Assembly (NCBI RefSeq): GCF_000311865.1
Contig: NZ_HE978580.1
Location: 438,673-502,672 of the forward strand
Origin: Peptoniphilus obesi ph1
GTDB taxonomy: Bacteria > Bacillota > Clostridia > Tissierellales > Peptoniphilaceae
DNA: 64,000 nucleotides
Reading direction: 5' to 3'
Positions 1 through 8,900 of this stretch are shown piece by piece (position 1 is the first letter of the stretch; the number at the start of each line of letters is the position of its first letter). The position numbers and the translations under genes are program-made. The notes beneath the pieces were generated by a model that was given only the letters and a program-made list of their open reading frames with translations, was not told the DNA's origin and ran no database searches.

Positions 1-33
1 TTTTGTGCGCTGGTTTTTCTTTTGCTTAAATAT

Positions 34-291
34 TTATTTAATTTTATGCGATCTTAATCCCCATGTCCCATTTCCTAATCCATTAACTGAATAAAATAAA
101 TCTTTTTTACCATTGAATTGCGTGCTATCAGAAGAATGCTTTTCTATTACAGCTCTAATGGAAGCTTTTAAATTTTTAGTCATCGCTTTACCAGAAACTT
201 TTGAAAATTCTTCATATAATTCTGAATAATGGGTGCTAGTTTCTAGCTTATTTAATATATAATCTATGTCATATGACCAAAATTCCTTCAT
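34..291 (-). CDS. Small HTH-like (HARE-type) protein next to mcrBC
   Basis: An 85-residue soluble protein. The stretch RAVIEKHSSDSTQFNGKKD followed by FYSVNGLGNGTWGLR resembles the small winged-helix/HARE-HTH domains found attached to or beside restriction-related proteins; this resemblance is recalled, not searched. No catalytic motif is visible. It starts at an ATG preceded by GGAGGC. It lies about 130 bases downstream of mcrC on the same strand but behind a terminator, so it probably has its own promoter. Its position suggests an accessory DNA-binding part of the McrBC locus. That role is inferred. Confidence 0.7.
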   Translation of the reverse strand: MKEFWSYDIDYILNKLETSTHYSELYEEFSKVSGKAMTKNLKASIRAVIEKHSSDSTQFNGKKDLFYSVNGLGNGTWGLRSHKIK

Positions 292-363
292 AACAGCCTC
301 CTAATCATAATCAAAATATATATTCAAAAGACTTAAATTGCAATAGCTTTATAAAATTTTACA

Positions 364-394
364 TAAAAAAGACCCTAGTATCAAACTAAGGTCT
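364..394 (-). terminator. Intrinsic terminator after mcrC
   Basis: On the minus strand AGACCTTAG and CTAGGGTCT form a 9-bp stem (one G-U pair) followed by TTTTTT. It ends the mcrB-mcrC transcript and separates it from the small HTH-like gene. A similar hairpin occurs after guaA near position 7160. Confidence 0.8.
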
Positions 395-423
395 ACTAAA
401 TGTTTAAACTTATTTTTATATTT

Positions 424-1440
424 TTAGAAAGATTTCGCTATTGTTTCTAATTGTTCTTTTACTTTTGAAAATTCACAATCTAAATCTAGTGTCTTTAAAG
501 ATATTAGATTCCCGCCCATTTTATACTCATTGTTTGGTAAAATCATTTCATCAGTCTTTGCATAAAGAAGCATTCCAGAAACATTTCCAGTTTTATCACT
601 ATCAAAGTTTTTTACATAGGTATAAATCTGATACAAATTATTTGAATGCAGAGTATTTACTCCATATCTTTCTTGAGTAGTTTTTGCATAATATTTTGCA
701 TCTATAATAAGAGTTTTTTCTTCCTTTTTAAGCATAATATCACTTTGCATAATAGGTAGCATTTCTATATATCCATCGTCTATATCCCAAGAAATTTGTG
801 ATGCAGAAGCTTTTAACTCTGGGTTCTCCTTCCTATAATATTCAAGAATAAATTTTTCATAAAGCCTATTCATATATTTTTCATCAATAAAATCTAATAA
901 TTTTACACTTCCATCAGAATTTGTTTGTAATAACCCTTTAAGAATTAAATGGCATATAGAAATTAACATCTGATAAGTCTGGTTATTCTTGTTAAATTGT
1001 AATTTCCAATTTATATTTTCTAGTTTTAATGGGTCAACTTCAATAAAAAAGTAATTTAATTTTCTAATTTTTTTCTTTATTTCTATGTTAATATCGCTCT
1101 TAACGAGAAAATTCATTGTAGTTTTTATAATTCGATTCATATATGAATTTACTGAAAATTCATCATAATTACAAACTAATTGTTTTCTTAACATAGAGTT
1201 TTCTTTAAGCGAATTTGAAATATCTATCTTTCCCCTAATAGAAGATAACGCCTCTGTTTGAATTATATATTCTTTTCCTAAACCGCGTTTAATTTGCGAT
1301 GACAATCCTTTAATTAAAATAGATGCGCATAACTCCGTAACATTTTCAAATTCTTCAGTTGCGACTTGTCTATAGCCTTGTTCATTCAATACTTGAAATG
1401 CGTATGATAGCATATAATATACATTTTGTATGCGTATCAT
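424..1440 (-). CDS. mcrC: McrC-family nuclease subunit of a McrBC restriction system
   Basis: A 338-residue protein of the McrC/LlaJI-associated family, the nuclease partner of McrB in modification-dependent (type IV) restriction. The N-terminal part (IQNVYYMLSYAF) is typical of the family. The C-terminal half carries a PD-(D/E)XK-like core, MQSDIML near residue 230 and LIIDAKYY near 246, giving the Asp and the D-A-K triad expected for a Mg2+ nuclease. The start ATG overlaps the end of mcrB by 4 bases, so the two are translationally coupled. Expected role: cleavage of DNA when McrB translocates on modified sites. Confidence 0.92.
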   Translation of the reverse strand: MIRIQNVYYMLSYAFQVLNEQGYRQVATEEFENVTELCASILIKGLSSQIKRGLGKEYIIQTEALSSIRGKIDISNSLKENSMLRKQLVCNYDEFSVNSYMNRIIKTTMNFLVKSDINIEIKKKIRKLNYFFIEVDPLKLENINWKLQFNKNNQTYQMLISICHLILKGLLQTNSDGSVKLLDFIDEKYMNRLYEKFILEYYRKENPELKASASQISWDIDDGYIEMLPIMQSDIMLKKEEKTLIIDAKYYAKTTQERYGVNTLHSNNLYQIYTYVKNFDSDKTGNVSGMLLYAKTDEMILPNNEYKMGGNLISLKTLDLDCEFSKVKEQLETIAKSF

Positions 1441-3560
1441 TTTATTGAACTCCTCAAATTTAATATCCAGTCTTTGACTTTACTTGGCTCATCAAACCAA
1501 TACTCTTTGATAAGAGGTATAATTTCATAATTAACAACTGATCTTAACCATTCATCTGTAACTTCATTATCCGTACAAAAATAGCTGTGTCCAATTTTAA
1601 ATCCTTCACCTAAAGATTCATCATTTGAAATATCTTCATTAAGAGATTCAACAACCGAAATTAATTTATCAAACTTTGAAGAATTCTTTTCTTGCAAATA
1701 ATTTTTGAAACCTTCTGATGAAAATGCCGGTTTAAAATCAAAAAAAGCAAATCTTCTCCTAAGTGCATAATCCATAAGAGCAAGACTTCTATCCGCCGTA
1801 TTCATCATACCGATTATGCGCAAATTACTTGGCACAGAAAACCATTCATTTGAATATAGCATTTTAATTTTTTCTCCACGCTTATCTTTTTCTATTAGCA
1901 TCATCATCTCACCAAGTATTTTGCTGAGATTTCCACGATTTATTTCATCAATAATGAAAAAATATGGTCTTTCATTATCCTCTTCAGCTTGTTTACAAAA
2001 ATTATAAAAAACTCCATTAACAAGCTCAAATCCATCTTTTGAAGGTCTATATCCTTGAATAAAATCCTCATAAGAATAGCTTTGATGAAACTGAACTAGT
2101 GTAACGCGGCTGGTATCTTTTTCTCCCATTATAGAATAAGCAAGTCGCTTAGCTGAAAAAGTCTTTCCAACCCCTGGAGGTCCTTGCAAAATAATATTTG
2201 ATTTTACCTCAATTAATTCTGTAAGTGTATTATATGTATCCTCATCCATGTAGACCTCATTCAAAAAGTCATCTTTTGTATAAATAGGATATTTGATTTC
2301 CCTTTGTTCAGGAATTTCTTTACCTATATCTTCAACAAATAAATCAAGTAGTTGTTTAACATAATCAGGATATGAAGAAATGCAAGTCAGTGTTTTCATT
2401 ACAGCTTGTCCTGGGTGTTCCCATTCTCCTTTATCTTGCCAATTTATTTTTCTAATATGTTTGTAAGATTTTCTCTTATCATCATAAAAATAATCTGATG
2501 TTACTACTCCTTTGCCAATAATTTTATACCTTCCCTTCTTAGCAAATACTATATCCCCAACTTTCATATCTTTTACAAATTGCCACAGACAATGAGCATC
2601 ATTTCTATATGAATAGCTTGGATCATATACTTTTTTCATACATTCTTTAATTTCTTCTTTTGAAGTAAAGTTTTTTAAATCCTTCACTTCATCCCAGCCT
2701 ATCCCCATTATTCCAAGATTATAGAATTCTTCCCACATAGAAGCATTATCACCAGGCGAATAAATCCAATAATCCACATCTTTTACATCTGAATCAACTA
2801 ATGAAGTATTTTCTTTTGGAAAAGTATTTTTCCATGCAGCATAAGATAGTTCAGGAAAACTCTTATACTTACAATCTTTTTTATTAAATACATTCTTTGC
2901 AGATTCACACATTGAAATATAGCTTTTACCATCAGGAAGTTTGTCTATATTTGAAAAAATATCTACAAAATAACTTGGCATATTAGCCGTGTCAGTAATA
3001 AAAGCACGATTAGTAGAATCTAAATTTATAAAAGTATATGGTCTTATCCAGTAAAGTCCCATTGTTATATTCCATTTAACCATCTTTTGTTTTATTACAA
3101 TATCGTAAGCATTAATAAAATCATCTTTATTTTTATCAGATGGTTTTTTTGAATATTCAAGCGCCTTTTCAAAAAACAACCAAAGATTATCTATATCGTG
3201 CTCTCCACGATCATCTTTATATGCAAAAAACCAAGCATTTAAATTCATAACAACTGGTATACCATAAAAATCACTAGGAACAGATGTCTTTATAGAAAAT
3301 TGTTTTGCAAATTGCTCTAGAAGAGCAATACGATTTGCTTCTTTAATTCCTTTATTAAAAGAAGCAAAAATAGTAAAAGGACAAATATCTACATACTCTT
3401 CTTCTCCTTTCTCTTTGAAAGGAAATTTAATTCCAGCATCATCATAAATTGTTTTTAAAATATTAATAAGTTCTGTCCTCTTATTCTTGTATTTTAATAA
3501 TTCAGAAGCCAGTTCCATATAAAAATCTGTCCATTGAAAATTATCGTTCATATATATCAC
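1437..3560 (-). CDS. mcrB: McrB-family AAA+ GTPase with EVE/PUA-like recognition domain
   Basis: A 707-residue McrB-type motor. Residues 1-240 are a helical N-terminal region. Residues about 262-400 (YWIYSPGDNA, GIMGIGWDE, VGDIVFAKKG) look like an EVE/PUA-like domain of the kind that binds modified bases. The AAA+ module has Walker A GPPGVGKT near residue 458, Walker B FFIIDEINRGN near 520 and the McrB GTPase signature MNTADRS near 585. With McrC it should restrict modified foreign DNA; the base recognised cannot be read from the sequence. A truncated copy of this gene's 5' end lies 0.9 kb upstream. Confidence 0.92.
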   Translation of the reverse strand: MIYMNDNFQWTDFYMELASELLKYKNKRTELINILKTIYDDAGIKFPFKEKGEEEYVDICPFTIFASFNKGIKEANRIALLEQFAKQFSIKTSVPSDFYGIPVVMNLNAWFFAYKDDRGEHDIDNLWLFFEKALEYSKKPSDKNKDDFINAYDIVIKQKMVKWNITMGLYWIRPYTFINLDSTNRAFITDTANMPSYFVDIFSNIDKLPDGKSYISMCESAKNVFNKKDCKYKSFPELSYAAWKNTFPKENTSLVDSDVKDVDYWIYSPGDNASMWEEFYNLGIMGIGWDEVKDLKNFTSKEEIKECMKKVYDPSYSYRNDAHCLWQFVKDMKVGDIVFAKKGRYKIIGKGVVTSDYFYDDKRKSYKHIRKINWQDKGEWEHPGQAVMKTLTCISSYPDYVKQLLDLFVEDIGKEIPEQREIKYPIYTKDDFLNEVYMDEDTYNTLTELIEVKSNIILQGPPGVGKTFSAKRLAYSIMGEKDTSRVTLVQFHQSYSYEDFIQGYRPSKDGFELVNGVFYNFCKQAEEDNERPYFFIIDEINRGNLSKILGEMMMLIEKDKRGEKIKMLYSNEWFSVPSNLRIIGMMNTADRSLALMDYALRRRFAFFDFKPAFSSEGFKNYLQEKNSSKFDKLISVVESLNEDISNDESLGEGFKIGHSYFCTDNEVTDEWLRSVVNYEIIPLIKEYWFDEPSKVKDWILNLRSSIK

Positions 3561-3723
3561 CCTTAATTAATTATTTACCCCATTAAATAGTTAATTTAAG
3601 ATCCACCCTGCAAATGTGTTAAGTTTCTCAATCATTTCTTTACGATACACAGTTAAATACCACAAATCGCATCATCAACTCTTTTGTTGCTTGTAAGATG
3701 CTTACAAACTGGGATTAAAATAC

Positions 3724-4416
3724 CTATCCAATACCAGACATAGAAAAAAGTTCTGTAATAAAGGGTGTGAAAACAAGGGACGGCAAGCAATTTGCAACTT
3801 TGTAGTCTGTGATGTCCATAATGTTTAGTCCAAGGACAATAATCATGAGTGAGCCGACACAAGCCATTTCAGCAATCATAACAGAACTAAGCACCGGTGC
3901 CAGAAATCCAGCCAAAAGAGCAATTCCTCCCTCTAAGATCAAAACACAAGCGGCAGATGCAAGTACACCTACGCCTAAGGTAGCGGCAAGCATCACTACA
4001 CTTACTCCATCCAATACAGATTTAGCAAACAGAGTAGAGTTATCACCTGTTGTACCCGCCTGAATAGATCCGACAATAGCCATAGCACCTACACAAAATA
4101 GTAGTGTCGCTGTCACAAAGCCTTGAGTAAATCCACTTGCTCCCGAGCCAATCTTTGTTTCAATCAGCTCACCCAATTTTGTGATTCTTGCATCAATGTC
4201 GATCAACTCACCTACAATAGTGCCCAATACAATAGACACGAGAAGCACCAGTGAATTTTCTCCTTTAAAAATTCCTCTAATGCCCATGCTAAATACTACT
4301 GCGCCCATAATTTTCATTACAGAGTCAATAATCCTAGTTGGAATGCCTTTTTTGAATAATAATCCGATGCCACCACCTATCAGGACTGCCGCCGTATTTA
4401 CAATTACTCCTATCAT
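3724..4416 (-). CDS. DUF554 family membrane protein
   Basis: A 230-residue integral membrane protein with about seven hydrophobic segments and the DUF554 hallmark start (GVIVNTAAVLIGGGIG). Function is not established; family members are small transporter-like proteins. The start is well supported by GGAGG eight bases upstream. The gene is clearly richer in G+C than its neighbours and sits between intact mcrB and a relic of another mcrB 5' end, so it was probably acquired laterally or stranded by rearrangement. No terminator separates its end from mcrB. Confidence 0.88.
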   Translation of the reverse strand: MIGVIVNTAAVLIGGGIGLLFKKGIPTRIIDSVMKIMGAVVFSMGIRGIFKGENSLVLLVSIVLGTIVGELIDIDARITKLGELIETKIGSGASGFTQGFVTATLLFCVGAMAIVGSIQAGTTGDNSTLFAKSVLDGVSVVMLAATLGVGVLASAACVLILEGGIALLAGFLAPVLSSVMIAEMACVGSLMIIVLGLNIMDITDYKVANCLPSLVFTPFITELFSMSGIG

Positions 4417-4469
4417 ATATGTGAACCTCCTTCAGACTTTGTAATCTATTCTCAATATTTACCTGTAAT

Positions 4470-4589
4470 TTATGTGATCTCAACTACTTTAGGAAGCACT
4501 TTCTCATAATCAAGCTCTAGCCTTTTATTTTTATAAGCTAAAATCTCTAATGCTGATTCCATATAAAAGTCTGTCAATTGAAATCTACT
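4470..4589 (-). pseudogene. Relic of an mcrB-like 5' end
   Basis: Reading the minus strand from 4589 gives FQLTDFYMESALEILAYKNK and continues for about 19 residues to a TAA at 4470. It aligns without gaps to the start of the intact McrB (FQWTDFYMELASELLKYKNK). The homologous segment is preceded by an in-frame stop rather than a start codon and ends within 40 residues. It is therefore a decayed fragment of a second mcrB-type gene, diverged rather than a recent duplicate. Confidence 0.75.
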
Positions 4590-4680
4590 TTAAGTAAATA
4601 AAATTTTTCTAAACAAAATAATTATATCATATGGGCAATTACTTATATGTTGAGCGATTAAGTATCAATTTTAAGACAAT

Positions 4681-4706
4681 AAAAAGGATAAGCCGTAGCC
4701 TATCCT
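4681..4706 (-). terminator. Terminator after small membrane protein gene
   Basis: Minus-strand AGGATAGGC, loop TACG, GCTTATCCT (one G-U pair), then TTTTT. It lies about 40 bases beyond the stop of the 54-residue gene. Confidence 0.75.
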
Positions 4707-4746
4707 ATAATTTAAATATTTATTTAACTTATTAACTTTATCTTCT

Positions 4747-4911
4747 CTATTTATTAGATGAAGAATATTCTACAAAAAACAATATTATTGAAATTACAAT
4801 TAATATTTTTCCAATTGCTATTAAAGATTGATATTGATTAAAAAAATTAAAATTCAAAAACATTATCCCTAAGACAACAGTTATAGGATAGAGTTTTGAT
4901 AAATTTTTCAT
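4747..4911 (-). CDS. Small membrane protein, 54 residues
   Basis: Start ATG at 4911, stop TAG at 4747. The protein begins MKNLSKLYPITVVLGIMF and has two hydrophobic segments (about residues 9-24 and 30-47), a short polar link (NQYQS) and a polar tail ending SSNK, so it should span the membrane twice. AAGAAG seven bases upstream is a modest ribosome site, and an intrinsic terminator follows. It lies 175 bases beyond the OLD-family ATPase gene on the same strand. It was not recognised as any family; a role as partner of the ATPase is only a possibility. Confidence 0.6.
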   Translation of the reverse strand: MKNLSKLYPITVVLGIMFLNFNFFNQYQSLIAIGKILIVISIILFFVEYSSSNK

Positions 4912-5086
4912 GCATATCTTCTTTTTAATCTATTTCTTTTATTCCCATTCTTCTTTTCCAAACGTACGATATATCCCAAACCATTCAAAATACTGAACTC
5001 TATTTTTTCTAATATCACTAAATCCATCTAATTATAGGACGTTTTCAAATTTTTAGTCCCGTCCCAGTCCCAGTACCAGAAAAAGT

Positions 5087-6994
5087 TTATTTTATAATTT
5101 TATTGATTGTTTTAAATAAGTTTTCAAAATTCTCTAATGTTTCTTCTGAAATATCCACGTTGTTTATATTTTTAGCTAAATAATTCGCTGGCATATAATG
5201 ATTAAAACTACCCTTATTTAATTTCTTTAACTGACTTAAAATAGGACCATTTTCAACTGTATTTATATCTACATTGGATTCAAATGCCCCATTATATAAA
5301 TTAATATAGTCTTCTTTTTTGAACAAATCTTCTATATCAGCATATTCACTATTTAAAATATCATGATAAAATAAAATGTTGCTTTCTCTTATTATTTTTT
5401 TTGTTACCATATTATTTAATCTTTTTTCAGCAGATTGATTAGTAAAAGTATCTAGCAAGCACACCATTTTCAATTTATTTCCTCTCAATAATGATATAAA
5501 GGATGCAACTTTGTCAGCCCCGCCTATTGGAACGATAGTAATATCTGCATCTAATCCTACTCTGTCATTATCTTGCAATAAATTGGATATTATTGATAGG
5601 TAAATTAAATCGGATATACCCTCAACTAACAAATTTTTCTTTGAAACGAATAAATTTTGAGCTAAATCATAACCAAGTGCCGCTTGTAGTGGAAATAAAG
5701 TATTAGGATCTTTTTCTTGAACAGAGTCAGATATAACTGTACCATCTTGTGTTTCATAAACAGTCCTTACTTTATTTAAACTATTTGTATCTATCATGAA
5801 TGGTGAATGTGTAGTATATATAATTTGATAGTCCTTTGATAAATCTGAAATAAATTTCAACAAATCATTTTGAGCTTTTGCATGTAAATTTAAACCAGGT
5901 TCATCTAATAAAAGTATATAAGTATTATTTCTGTCCTCTTGTATTTTCTTAAACCAAACAAGGAATGAAAAGAACCAATTAAATCCTCTGCTTCGATTTT
6001 CTAATGGTAAAGATACTCCTGTTCTTTTATTTCTTACTCTTATATTTAACACTCTATCTATTATATTTGAACTGTAGGAACTTTTTTCTTCTACCTTATT
6101 GATTCTAAATTGGATATTTAAATTTTTATTTGTTTTCCAGTATTCAAAAAGTTCATCTGATATTATTGCTTCTGTTGCTTCTAACTCTGCAATAAATTCT
6201 TCAAAATCATTTGAATCTCTGACCTTTTCTACATCAATATCTGCAAGTTCTAGTAAGGCTTTTGCCGTTTTAACATTCGACTTCGATAAATCATCATCTA
6301 TCTTTGTTAATGAAATCTCTGATGGTAAGGCATAATAATCATCATAATACATAAACTTTGGTAATCTATCTATCAGATAAGTATTAACTACATAATGGTC
6401 AATAGGACTATCATTCCATGATTCTGAATTAATAAAATATTTTTTCAACTTGTTAATCTTTTGAATATCATCTGGGTCTAATTCACCAGTATCAATCTCG
6501 TCTACAATGTTTTTAAATTGGTCTTTACTTGATACCTTTTTAAGTTTATCAGTAAGTTCTTTATTTACAAACTTTAGAGAGTTTACTTTTTTCTTCATAA
6601 ATTCAGAAGTATTAAACCAAGAAATAACCCATGCTCTAGTATTATTATATTTAAAGGTTATAGAGAAAGTATTTCCTGAAGGAGCTAATCCTATATCGTC
6701 CGTAATCAAATTTACTAATTCAGGATCTATTTCATAAGTTAATTCTACAGCTACAGGATTTTCACCACTCTTATCTACTCTCTTTTTTTGTCGTCTAGGG
6801 TAATCATAATTAAGACTATATTTGAAGTTTTCATCATTTTCAAAATAATTACTTTTTGCTAAAGCCTCTAAAATAGATGTTTTTCCAGATTCATTCATTC
6901 CGACTAAGACCGTTACATCATCTTCAACTGCGAATGACTGTGGCTTTTCTATAGGTTTGTACTTTTCTATTATCACATTTATTAATCTTATCAT
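5087..6994 (-). CDS. OLD-family AAA ATPase with TOPRIM-like domain
   Basis: A 635-residue ABC-type ATPase of the OLD/RecF group (COG3593-like). Seen: Walker A VGMNESGKTS near residue 31, a signature region RSRGFNWFFSF near 330, Walker B LLLDEPGLNLHAKAQ near 358, an H-loop TTHSPFMI near 390, and a C-terminal TOPRIM-like part starting LLVEGISD near 453. The usual TOPRIM DxD is represented only by LLDTF near 510, lacking the second Asp, so nuclease activity is uncertain. Family members include phage P2 OLD and Gabija GajA, so anti-phage defence is the likely role; no UvrD-like GajB partner is present. AGGAGG supports the start. Confidence 0.85.
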   Translation of the reverse strand: MIRLINVIIEKYKPIEKPQSFAVEDDVTVLVGMNESGKTSILEALAKSNYFENDENFKYSLNYDYPRRQKKRVDKSGENPVAVELTYEIDPELVNLITDDIGLAPSGNTFSITFKYNNTRAWVISWFNTSEFMKKKVNSLKFVNKELTDKLKKVSSKDQFKNIVDEIDTGELDPDDIQKINKLKKYFINSESWNDSPIDHYVVNTYLIDRLPKFMYYDDYYALPSEISLTKIDDDLSKSNVKTAKALLELADIDVEKVRDSNDFEEFIAELEATEAIISDELFEYWKTNKNLNIQFRINKVEEKSSYSSNIIDRVLNIRVRNKRTGVSLPLENRSRGFNWFFSFLVWFKKIQEDRNNTYILLLDEPGLNLHAKAQNDLLKFISDLSKDYQIIYTTHSPFMIDTNSLNKVRTVYETQDGTVISDSVQEKDPNTLFPLQAALGYDLAQNLFVSKKNLLVEGISDLIYLSIISNLLQDNDRVGLDADITIVPIGGADKVASFISLLRGNKLKMVCLLDTFTNQSAEKRLNNMVTKKIIRESNILFYHDILNSEYADIEDLFKKEDYINLYNGAFESNVDINTVENGPILSQLKKLNKGSFNHYMPANYLAKNINNVDISEETLENFENLFKTINKIIK

Positions 6995-7069
6995 TATTCC
7001 TCCTATGTATTTTACTAAAACATGATCTATTTAAAAAATAATTATTATAAACTTGTTAGCATTTATTTA

Positions 7070-7085
7070 ATGATAATCATATCAT
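7070..7085. promoter_or_regulatory. Possible operator (Fur-like half sites) upstream of OLD ATPase
   Basis: ATGATAATCATATCAT contains inverted ATGAT/ATCAT arms and matches the core AATGATAATCAT of the Fur-box consensus, but its right half departs from it. It lies about 80 bases upstream of the OLD-family gene, where a regulator could act. In such AT-rich DNA this is weak evidence. Confidence 0.25.
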
Positions 7086-7147
7086 ATTTTAAAATATTTT
7101 TTATAACTTAATCAATGTAGCTTTCATTGATCTTTTTTAATTTCTTA

Positions 7148-7179
7148 CAAAAAAAGACCCTAGTGTTAACTAAGGTCTT
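7148..7179 (-). terminator. Terminator after guaA
   Basis: Minus-strand AAGACCTTAG and CTAGGGTCTT pair over 10 bp with one G-U, followed by TTTTTT, about 20 bases past the guaA stop. Confidence 0.85.
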
Positions 7180-7196
7180 ATAAGTTTATATTACTT

Positions 7197-8714
7197 TTAT
7201 TCCCATTCTATTGTTGCTGGTGGTTTTGATGTTATATCGTAGACTATTCTATTTATATGGTCTACTTCGTTTACTATTCTTGTTGATGCTTTGTCTAGGA
7301 CTTCGTATGGTATTCTCGCCCAATCTGCTGTCATAAAGTCTGTTGTTTTTACTGCTCTTAATCCTAGTGTGTAGTCATAGGTTCTAAAATCTCCCATTAC
7401 TCCGACTGTTCTATTGTTGGTTAAAACTGCGAAGTATTGGTTGATGTCTTTATCTATTCCTGCTTTTGCTATTTCTTCTCTAAAGATATAGTCTGCATCT
7501 CTTAGTATGTCTAGTTTTTCTTTTGTTATTTCTCCCATTACTCTTATTGCAAGTCCTGGTCCTGGGAATGGTTGACGATCTACTAGATAGTCGGCTAGTC
7601 CTAGTTCTCTTCCTAGTTGTCTTACTTCATCTTTAAATAACATTCTAAGTGGTTCTATTATTTCTTTGAAGTCTACATAGTCTGGTAGTCCGCCTACGTT
7701 GTGGTGTGATTTTATTACTGCTGAATCTCCTAGTCCTGATTCGATTATGTCTGGGTATATTGTTCCTTGTGCTAGGTAATCAACTGATTTTATTTTTTTT
7801 GCTTCTTCTTCAAAGACTCTGATAAATTCTTCTCCGATTATTTTTCTTTTTCTTTCTGGGTCTGTTACATTTTCAAGTTTTTCTAAAAATCTTTTTTCTG
7901 CATCTACTCTTATAAAGTTCATTCCGCTGTCTTTAAAAGCTGCTTCTACTTCGTCGCCTTCATTTTTTCTCATTAGTCCGTGGTCAACGAATATGCAGGT
8001 TAGGTTTTTGCCTATTGCTTTTGAGATTAATTTTGCTACTACTGATGAGTCTACTCCTCCTGATAGGGCTAGTAGAACTTTTCCATCTTGGACTTTTTCT
8101 TGTATTTCTTTTATCGCTGTTTGTGCGTAGTTTTTCATTGTCCAATCTGCTTCTTGTTTGCAAATTTCAAAGACAAAGTTTTTTAGCATTTCTTTTCCAT
8201 ATTCAGAGTGGTTTACTTCTGGGTGGAATTGTAGGGCGTAAAGATTTTTTTCTTTGTTTTGCATTGCAGCTATTGGGCAATTGTCTGTGTATCCAATTTT
8301 TTCAAAGCCTTGAGGTAGGCTTTCTACTTTATCGATGTGGCTCATCCAAACTGTTGAATTTTCAGCTATATTTTTAAATAGGCTCGATTCTTCTCTTGTA
8401 AAGTTTGTTTTTCCAAATTCTCTTTGGTCTGATTTTTTTACTTCCGCTCCTAGACTTGCTGCCATCAATTGCATGCCATAGCAAAGTCCTAAAACTGGAA
8501 TTCCTAGTTCAAATATTTCTTTTTCAATTTTTGGAGCATTTTCTTCATATACTGAGTTTGGTCCACCTGTAAAGATTATTCCCTTTGGATTTATTTCTTT
8601 TGCTTTTGCTAGTGCTTTTTGGTATGGAACTACTTCACAATAAACGTTTAGGTCTCTAACTCTTCTTGCGATTAGTTGGTTGTACTGTCCACCAAAATCT
8701 ACTACTAATATCAT
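7197..8714 (-). CDS. guaA: GMP synthase (glutamine-hydrolysing)
   Basis: 505 residues, the usual length. It converts XMP to GMP with ATP and glutamine. The N-terminal class I glutamine amidotransferase has the nucleophile in LGLCYGMQ near residue 77 and its His-Glu pair in QFHPEV near 166. The ATP pyrophosphatase domain has the P-loop LSGGVDSS near 214. The C-terminal dimerisation domain ends with the family tail KPPATIEWE. It stands alone, with a terminator behind it and AGGAGGTAG before the ATG. No purine riboswitch was seen in the short leader. Confidence 0.98.
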   Translation of the reverse strand: MILVVDFGGQYNQLIARRVRDLNVYCEVVPYQKALAKAKEINPKGIIFTGGPNSVYEENAPKIEKEIFELGIPVLGLCYGMQLMAASLGAEVKKSDQREFGKTNFTREESSLFKNIAENSTVWMSHIDKVESLPQGFEKIGYTDNCPIAAMQNKEKNLYALQFHPEVNHSEYGKEMLKNFVFEICKQEADWTMKNYAQTAIKEIQEKVQDGKVLLALSGGVDSSVVAKLISKAIGKNLTCIFVDHGLMRKNEGDEVEAAFKDSGMNFIRVDAEKRFLEKLENVTDPERKRKIIGEEFIRVFEEEAKKIKSVDYLAQGTIYPDIIESGLGDSAVIKSHHNVGGLPDYVDFKEIIEPLRMLFKDEVRQLGRELGLADYLVDRQPFPGPGLAIRVMGEITKEKLDILRDADYIFREEIAKAGIDKDINQYFAVLTNNRTVGVMGDFRTYDYTLGLRAVKTTDFMTADWARIPYEVLDKASTRIVNEVDHINRIVYDITSKPPATIEWE

Positions 8715-8840
8715 TTTGCTACCTCCTAGCTTGATTATAGTTTATAGATAAAATTTTTTCGATTTATATTTTTAAATTTATTTATCAATTCTTATTATTT
8801 AATCATACTATAATTTTTAATTTATGAGTAGTGGGTAATA

Positions 8841-8875
8841 AAAAAATCTATACAGACCGCTGCCTGCATAGATTT
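8841..8875 (-). terminator. Terminator after tkt
   Basis: Minus-strand AAATCTATGCAG / CTGTATAGATTT (12 bp, one G-U) followed by TTTTT. It ends the long minus-strand operon running from the DUF5693 gene through tkt. Confidence 0.85.
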
Positions 8876-8900
8876 TGTTTTACTTATTTGTTTTTTTATT

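Noticed and set aside
3653-3862. 69-codon minus-strand reading overlapping the 3' end of DUF554
   Set aside because: It runs out of frame within the DUF554 gene and has no ribosome site; the tail is of chance type.
364-7179. The similar hairpins after mcrC and guaA as a mobile repeat
   Set aside because: The likeness covers only the stem sequence of an intrinsic terminator and no longer flanks match.
8015-8377. 120-codon plus-strand reading inside guaA
   Set aside because: Leucine-rich antisense shadow of a certain gene; several similar shadows occur in tkt and ileS.
8715-8830. Possible purine riboswitch before guaA
   Set aside because: The leader is short and AT-rich and lacks the conserved purine-aptamer loops.
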